Position numbers and translations under genes: made by a program. From Lentisphaeria bacterium (lineage in GTDB: Bacteria > Verrucomicrobiota > Lentisphaeria > Victivallales > UBA1829), in the NCBI GenBank assembly GCA_017504325.1, contig JAFVRL010000321.1, forward strand, positions 1 to 10,483: DNA of 10,483 bases. Direction: 5' to 3'. The notes beneath the pieces are model-generated. The model saw only the letters and a program-made list of their open reading frames with translations. It ran no database searches and was not told the DNA's origin. Of the stretch, positions 6,474-10,483 are shown piece after piece. Every line of letters starts with the position of its first letter. Within the stretch, counting starts at the first letter, position 1.

Positions 6474-6953
6474 TTAATCTCTGAAAAGTGTTTTTTCTTC
6501 CGGCGAACTTTTCGCAGCAAGAATAAACGCATTGATATTGAGTTCATCTGCCAGTGCCATGATCCGCGCGATCGTTCCGAACTGGGTATTCAGATCCGCC
6601 CGGATGACGATGGAACCGGTACCGTCAGCAAGTCCCACCACATCAGAAAATAATCTGGTTTTCAATGCATCCATATTTTCAATGATGATGTCGTTGAAAT
6701 AGATCTTCCCCTGTTTATCCACAGTGACAATGTATTTTTTTACACTGTATGTTCCCGCATTGGCTGTCTGCGGGAGAGTCACCGGGATCGCTGAAATGGA
6801 TACAAAAGAACTGCCCAGAACAAAAAAGAGCAGAAGAAGGAAAAACACATTGACAAAAGGGATCAGTTCCGGCATGGGTGATGCCGTCTTCAGATTCGGC
6901 TGGATCCGGGATGGGCAGTTATCTTTTATCCTGTAAAAATTCCGGTACTTCAT
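6474..6953 (-). CDS. exbD: ExbD/TolR family proton-channel subunit, membrane Asp replaced by Asn
   Basis: A 159-aa subunit of the inner-membrane proton-driven motor that pairs with ExbB. Residues 1-26 are cytoplasmic, 30-52 form the single membrane helix (PELIPFVNVFFLLLLFFVLG), and about 60-150 form the periplasmic ExbD domain (VTVDKQGKIYFN, then SIVIRADLNTQFGTIARIM). The helix normally begins with P-x-x-D, as in E. coli ExbD Asp25 and TolR Asp23; here the codon at 6849-6851 (AAT on the minus strand) gives Asn35. The start at 6953 is preferred over an in-frame ATG at 7097, since AAGGGA (6961-6966) is 7 bases upstream and a longer protein would overlap ExbB by 140 bases. The gap to the ExbB stop is 4 bases. 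Family assignment is firm; whether it conducts protons is the open question. Confidence 0.9.
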   Translation of the reverse strand: MKYRNFYRIKDNCPSRIQPNLKTASPMPELIPFVNVFFLLLLFFVLGSSFVSISAIPVTLPQTANAGTYSVKKYIVTVDKQGKIYFNDIIIENMDALKTRLFSDVVGLADGTGSIVIRADLNTQFGTIARIMALADELNINAFILAAKSSPEEKTLFRD

Positions 6954-6957
6954 AGGT

Positions 6958-7614
6958 TCATCCCTTTTCCGCAACATTCTGAACAGTTTTTTTCTGAATT
7001 TTATTTCTGTGCTGGAAAAAATAGATAAGTTCCTCTTTGGCTTTTTCCATTTCCAGACAGAAACCTTCCACACGGAAAACAAGATAATTATAAGCAATGT
7101 AGGAGGCTATGGATACACAAAGACCGGCTCCGGTAAGGGAGAGAGCTTCACTTACTCCGCCTGAAAGTTCCGCAAGTGTGATGGAAAGTCCCTGTTTGAC
7201 CTGCATCATAAAAAAGGTCTCCCCCATTCCTATCACCGTTCCCAGAAGTCCCAGCATGGGGGTCACTTTGGCAATGGTGGCAAGGATGACCAGACGGCTT
7301 TCCAGCCGGGGGATCTCAAAATGTGCCGCTTCATCAATGGCATTGCGGATATCATCATCATTCTGACACGCTTTGATCCCCGATGCGAGGATCTTTGCCA
7401 CCGGGCCGGGGGTATTGTCACAAAGAGTGATCGCCTCAATAAACCCGTCTCTGCGGAGTACATTCACCAGACCGGTCACCAGTTCCCGTATATCCACTTT
7501 GGAACGGTGGAACTGATACCATTTGGAAAGAAAAACGAAAAGTGCAGCAATACTGCAAACGAGGATCGCCCAGAGTACCGGTCCGCCGGCTACAAGAAAT
7601 TTCCAGAAAGTCAT
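6958..7614 (-). CDS. exbB: ExbB/TolQ/MotA family proton-channel subunit
   Basis: A 218-aa inner-membrane subunit that forms the pentameric ring around ExbD and uses the proton gradient. Membrane helices lie at about 10-32, 109-135 and 156-182, with a cytoplasmic loop of about 75 residues between the first two. The MotA_TolQ_ExbB signature is clear: TPMLGLLGTVIGM (118-130), then GGVSEALSLTGAGL (152-165). Glu156 and Thr161 in the third helix correspond to the polar residues proposed to line the proton path in E. coli ExbB (Glu176, Thr181). Length is typical of the TolQ/ExbB group. The ribosome site AAGGAG is well placed before the ATG at 7614. It follows the TPR gene by 35 bases and precedes ExbD by 4, so it belongs to the same operon. 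Confidence 0.95.
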   Translation of the reverse strand: MTFWKFLVAGGPVLWAILVCSIAALFVFLSKWYQFHRSKVDIRELVTGLVNVLRRDGFIEAITLCDNTPGPVAKILASGIKACQNDDDIRNAIDEAAHFEIPRLESRLVILATIAKVTPMLGLLGTVIGMGETFFMMQVKQGLSITLAELSGGVSEALSLTGAGLCVSIASYIAYNYLVFRVEGFCLEMEKAKEELIYFFQHRNKIQKKTVQNVAEKG

Positions 7615-7649
7615 ATTTTTCTCCTTGTTTCTTAAAAGTGTATCGTGAT

Positions 7650-10250
7650 TCAGGGGTTGAATTTCATTTGTTTAAGTGTATTAAAACGGTTCTGTGCATC
7701 TTTTCTGCTGATCAGTCCGGCATCGTAAAGATAGCGCAGAGCATTTCTTGCGTTTTCAAATGCAGACAGTACCGGGGTTTTGGCTGCGCTGTCAATAAGA
7801 CACTCGGCCGCCTTCACACACCAGATGGATACTGCCGGGTTCTTCATGGCTTTTTTGGCAGGACAGGAATAGAGAAGCTGTTTGTAAAGATTTTCCGCTT
7901 CATCCTTTTCCCCCAGAAGTTCATGGCATCTTCCTGCTTTGTATGCCGCTTCCGCCCTGAACTCTTCCGGAGCAGTGTTTTCTCCTGCTATCGTCTGGAA
8001 ACAGGCAAGTGCCTGTTTCAGGGATTCCTGATCCTGTGATCTGGCAGAAAGCAGGATGTTGCCCAATGCCCCCTGCGCTGCAAATGTGAGGAGCGGATCG
8101 CTCCCTGCCGCAACGGAGGCTTTGGTGTAGGCTTCCAGAGCTTCATCTATTCTGCCCATTTTATAAAGCAGTTCCCCCATTTTACAGCCTGCCTCCTGAT
8201 ATACCGGGCCCTGGGAAGTGATCTTTACTGTTTTCTGCAAAAGTTCCAGAGCTTCATCTGTTCTGCCTTGAGCAGCTGCGATGCGGCTCCTTTCGTAAAG
8301 AACTTTCCCTTCCAGCATTTTTCCGCCTTTTGCAGATGACGGCATCTTCATCAGTCTGTCCAGAACTGCGGATGCTTTATTATACGCCCCGTTTTCGGTG
8401 TAGTGACGGCAGAGCCGCAGCAATGCTTCAGGAACAAGGTCGGAAGCCGGATATTTCCCGGCAAGGAACCACGCCGTTTGTTCAGCAGAAAGTTCGTCAT
8501 TCTGAAGAAAATACAAATGCATGAGCCAATATGCGGCAAGCGGGGCGGTGGAATGACCGGGGAACTCTTTGACCAGACGGTGGAGGCAGTAAACCGCTTT
8601 TTTGTAATCTTTTTTTTCCAGAGAAAGCATGGAACAGGCTTTAAGGGCTTCCAGCAGATCCTGTAATTGCGCAGCAGGTTTTGTATGGATATACTTTGCA
8701 AAAAGTTTTTCCGCTTCTTCTTTTTTCCCTGAAAGCATGTTTTTCATCCCTTCCAGAAAGGGCAGTTCCCGCAGGATCCCGCCGGAGGTGGGACGGGAAA
8801 GCATCAATTTTTCATACAGTTCCGCCACTTTGCTGTTTTCACGGGTGTGGATGGCAATACGCAGTGCTTTGTAAAATGCTTCCGGAGCAAGAGATGGTAC
8901 TGTATCTCCCAGTGTTTCATAGATCGAAAGACTTTCCTTGAAATGTCCGCTTTCCGCCAATGTTTCCGCAATAAGCAATTCTCCCTCCTGCTGCCGGTTT
9001 TTCTGTTTGAAAAACTCCCGTAACACTGTAAGAGCCTGCCGGGTCTTTTTTTCCCGGAGCATGATGAGAAGATAGTTCCTGCAGCTTGTTCCGCACTGTT
9101 CCTGTGTCGCATTGAAATCATGGAATACTGAACTGTAAAGTTTTACAGCAGAATCGTTCCTGCCGTTTTTTTTCAGTATTTCAGCGATCCGGAGCTTTGC
9201 CGCATTGTTTACAAGAGGGTGCCGGAAATATTCTACCTGTTTTTCGGCAAGATCAGCAGCTTCTTTGCCGTTGCCGCTTGAAGATATCGTCCGGATAAGC
9301 CGGGAGAGAGTCTGGAAAAGTTCTTTGTTGCTGCCTGCCGCATGGTAGGCAAGGCGATAGGCTGCTGCTGCAGAGGGGAGATCCTTTTCATTGAAGAACG
9401 CGTCTCCGTAAAGACTTGCAACAAGATAGAGAAGAAAATCCTTTCTGTTTTCAGGAAGAGGATCGGCTGTTTCTTTTCCGGCAGGCATCCGGCTGCTTTC
9501 CGAAAGGAGTTTTTCCCAGAGAGGTTTCCCGGCGGCAAGTCCCTCTTTTTTCAGGAGAAGACATGCCTGCAAAAGTGTATGTGTCCTTCCATTGTCCCGG
9601 AAGGTCTCTGCTTCTGCTGTAAGCTGTTCCGCCCGGAGAAAATCTTTGGCATGAATGGCTGTGAGGGTTTCCCGGAGAAATGCATTTTCTCCCATGGGAG
9701 TGTTGCCGGCCTGTTCCCGGAGCATGTGATAAGCCTTGGAAGCCTCCTGGTATCTGGAAAGACTTTCCAGGGTTCGGGCATAAGCGGAAAGGGCTCTCAA
9801 CCGGCGGGGATCCCTGCCGTGAAGAGAAGAGAGGATCTTTTCATAAACGGGAAGAGCTTCCGTAAGATACCCTTTCTGCAAAAGAAGTTCCCCCTGCCAC
9901 ATATCCACTGAAAGTTCTTTGGCATCCGGAAACAGTTTTTTGTATTCTTCAAGATATTTTTCTGCATTGGCGGTAAGTTCGCCGAAAAGGAGACTGTCCA
10001 TAAGGCGTTCATAGGCCTCCCGCAGTTTATTTTTATCGGCATCGATTGCTTTCAATTTGTTGAGGTATCGGGTATAAAAACTGGCGGCAACGGCGTAATC
10101 TTTTGCTGCAAATGCGTTATCTCCTGCGGTAAGATCCGGTTCTTCTCCGTAAAGAGAGAAAATGAGTATTCCCGGAAGGAGGACACAGAAAAGTGCAAAA
10201 GTGCGTTTCTGAAAATTGAAAAACGCCTGCAGGCTGCTCCGTATATGCAT
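7650..10250 (-). CDS. Large exported tetratricopeptide-repeat protein
   Basis: An 866-aa protein, probably periplasmic and perhaps tethered. Residues 18-35 are a hydrophobic signal or anchor (FALFCVLLPGILIFSLYG) after a basic N-terminus of 17 residues, longer than usual. From about 38 to the end the sequence is a near-continuous run of TPR/Sel1-like helical pairs, for example AGDNAFAAKDYAVAASFY, GELLLQKGYLTEALPVYEKI, MGELLYKMGRIDEALEAYTK and AAYKAGRCHELLGEKDEAEN, so well over ten repeats are likely. No catalytic domain is visible. It heads the operon with ExbB, ExbD and the TonB-like gene. TPR proteins such as CpoB/YbgF accompany Tol-Pal, and many ExbB clusters carry a TPR gene, so a scaffold or regulator role for the motor is reasonable but inferred. 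Start fixed by AAGGAGA at 10255-10261. Confidence 0.9.
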   Translation of the reverse strand: MHIRSSLQAFFNFQKRTFALFCVLLPGILIFSLYGEEPDLTAGDNAFAAKDYAVAASFYTRYLNKLKAIDADKNKLREAYERLMDSLLFGELTANAEKYLEEYKKLFPDAKELSVDMWQGELLLQKGYLTEALPVYEKILSSLHGRDPRRLRALSAYARTLESLSRYQEASKAYHMLREQAGNTPMGENAFLRETLTAIHAKDFLRAEQLTAEAETFRDNGRTHTLLQACLLLKKEGLAAGKPLWEKLLSESSRMPAGKETADPLPENRKDFLLYLVASLYGDAFFNEKDLPSAAAAYRLAYHAAGSNKELFQTLSRLIRTISSSGNGKEAADLAEKQVEYFRHPLVNNAAKLRIAEILKKNGRNDSAVKLYSSVFHDFNATQEQCGTSCRNYLLIMLREKKTRQALTVLREFFKQKNRQQEGELLIAETLAESGHFKESLSIYETLGDTVPSLAPEAFYKALRIAIHTRENSKVAELYEKLMLSRPTSGGILRELPFLEGMKNMLSGKKEEAEKLFAKYIHTKPAAQLQDLLEALKACSMLSLEKKDYKKAVYCLHRLVKEFPGHSTAPLAAYWLMHLYFLQNDELSAEQTAWFLAGKYPASDLVPEALLRLCRHYTENGAYNKASAVLDRLMKMPSSAKGGKMLEGKVLYERSRIAAAQGRTDEALELLQKTVKITSQGPVYQEAGCKMGELLYKMGRIDEALEAYTKASVAAGSDPLLTFAAQGALGNILLSARSQDQESLKQALACFQTIAGENTAPEEFRAEAAYKAGRCHELLGEKDEAENLYKQLLYSCPAKKAMKNPAVSIWCVKAAECLIDSAAKTPVLSAFENARNALRYLYDAGLISRKDAQNRFNTLKQMKFNP

Positions 10251-10254
10251 AGTA

Positions 10255-10261
10255 TCTCCTT
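10255..10261 (-). promoter_or_regulatory. Ribosome binding site of the TPR gene
   Basis: AAGGAGA on the minus strand lies 4 bases before the ATG at 10250 and is the strongest Shine-Dalgarno match in the window. It supports the start despite the long basic leader before the hydrophobic segment. Confidence 0.7.
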
Positions 10262-10286
10262 AATGATATTATTATTTACATACAGT

Positions 10287-10315
10287 AATATAACACCGTG
10301 GACCGGGGAAATCAA
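10287..10315 (-). promoter_or_regulatory. Sigma-70-like promoter of the TPR-ExbB-ExbD-TonB operon
   Basis: On the minus strand, TTGATT (10315-10310) and TATATT (10292-10287) are 17 bases apart in the gap between the ComF gene and the TPR gene. Transcription would begin near 10280, giving a leader of about 30 bases. The gap shows no clear hairpin terminator for the ComF gene, so read-through from upstream is also possible. Confidence 0.6.
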
Positions 10316-10356
10316 ATTATCCCGGCATATATTGCAGGAAAATAACATTTTATCTT

Positions 10357-10483
10357 TCAAAAACAGCCGCTCTGCCGCCTTGCAAGTACAAGGACAAAGA
10401 CCCGGGAGGCTCCATTTTTGATAAGTTCTTCCGTTGCGGAGGATAATGTGGCTCCTGTGGTAAGCACATCATCCACAAGAAGG
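10357..10483 (-). CDS. comF: ComF-type phosphoribosyltransferase, C-terminal fragment (cut by window edge)
   Basis: The last 41 codons and the stop of a gene entering from the right edge. The visible part begins LLVDDVLTTGATLSSATEEL, the phosphoribosyl-pyrophosphate binding loop of type I phosphoribosyltransferases in the form seen in ComF/GntX proteins, and ends with VFVLVLARR, the closing strand typical of ComF. ComF proteins are linked to DNA uptake in naturally competent bacteria, but many non-competent species have them and their chemistry is unsettled. The zinc-finger N-terminus that would confirm the family lies outside the window. The downstream TPR gene, on the same strand, begins 106 bases after this stop with its own promoter. 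Confidence 0.85.
   Translation of the reverse strand, partial: LLVDDVLTTGATLSSATEELIKNGASRVFVLVLARRQSGCF

Noticed and set aside
6954..7097. N-terminal extension of ExbD back to an in-frame ATG at 7097
   Set aside because: The extra 48 residues are the out-of-frame end of ExbB, and the ATG at 6953 has a proper ribosome site and gives the normal ExbD length.
10052..10360. Minus-strand frame starting at a TTG beside the ComF stop
   Set aside because: It overlaps the promoter and the TPR gene start out of frame and has no domain; the TPR gene with its strong ribosome site explains this region.

Overview
The window comes from a diderm (Gram-negative type) bacterium: it encodes an outer-membrane secretin, a periplasmic adaptor, an ExbB/ExbD/TonB-like motor and several exported or membrane proteins. 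Base composition is balanced and looks uniform by eye. I see no tRNA, rRNA, insertion sequence, CRISPR array or phage gene. The gene repertoire would suit the PVC group (Lentisphaerota/Verrucomicrobiota), but that is a guess from gene content and style, not something the sequence proves.

Layout. (1) Bases 1-2629, minus strand: a secretin gene followed after 2 bases by a HlyD/MacA-type membrane fusion protein that runs off the left edge. Together they look like the outer-membrane pore and periplasmic adaptor of an export system; the inner-membrane part would lie to the left. (2) Bases 2630-2882: a divergent intergenic region with a good sigma-70-like promoter for the secretin operon and a duplicated 8-bp motif on its -35 side. 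(3) Bases 2883-5200, plus strand: a three-gene run of a HAD-IIA (NagD-like) sugar-phosphate phosphatase, a Sel1-repeat/four-helix membrane protein of unknown function, and a tributyrin-esterase/S-formylglutathione-hydrolase type alpha/beta hydrolase. (4) Bases 5209-10250, minus strand: a five-gene operon read right to left: a large exported TPR protein, ExbB, ExbD, a TonB-like protein and a small membrane-anchored zinc-ribbon protein. A good promoter lies directly upstream of the TPR gene. (5) Bases 10357-10483, minus strand: the C-terminal end of a ComF-type phosphoribosyltransferase.

How they work together. The ExbB/ExbD/TonB-like set should convert the proton gradient into mechanical work across the periplasm, and the TPR protein probably acts as a periplasmic scaffold or partner, in the way CpoB is linked to Tol-Pal. 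The most notable detail is that the ExbD membrane helix has Asn where the family normally has its proton-carrying Asp, although ExbB keeps its membrane Glu and the TonB-like protein keeps the membrane His. The plus-strand genes look like housekeeping or carbon-metabolism functions and do not obviously belong to either envelope system.
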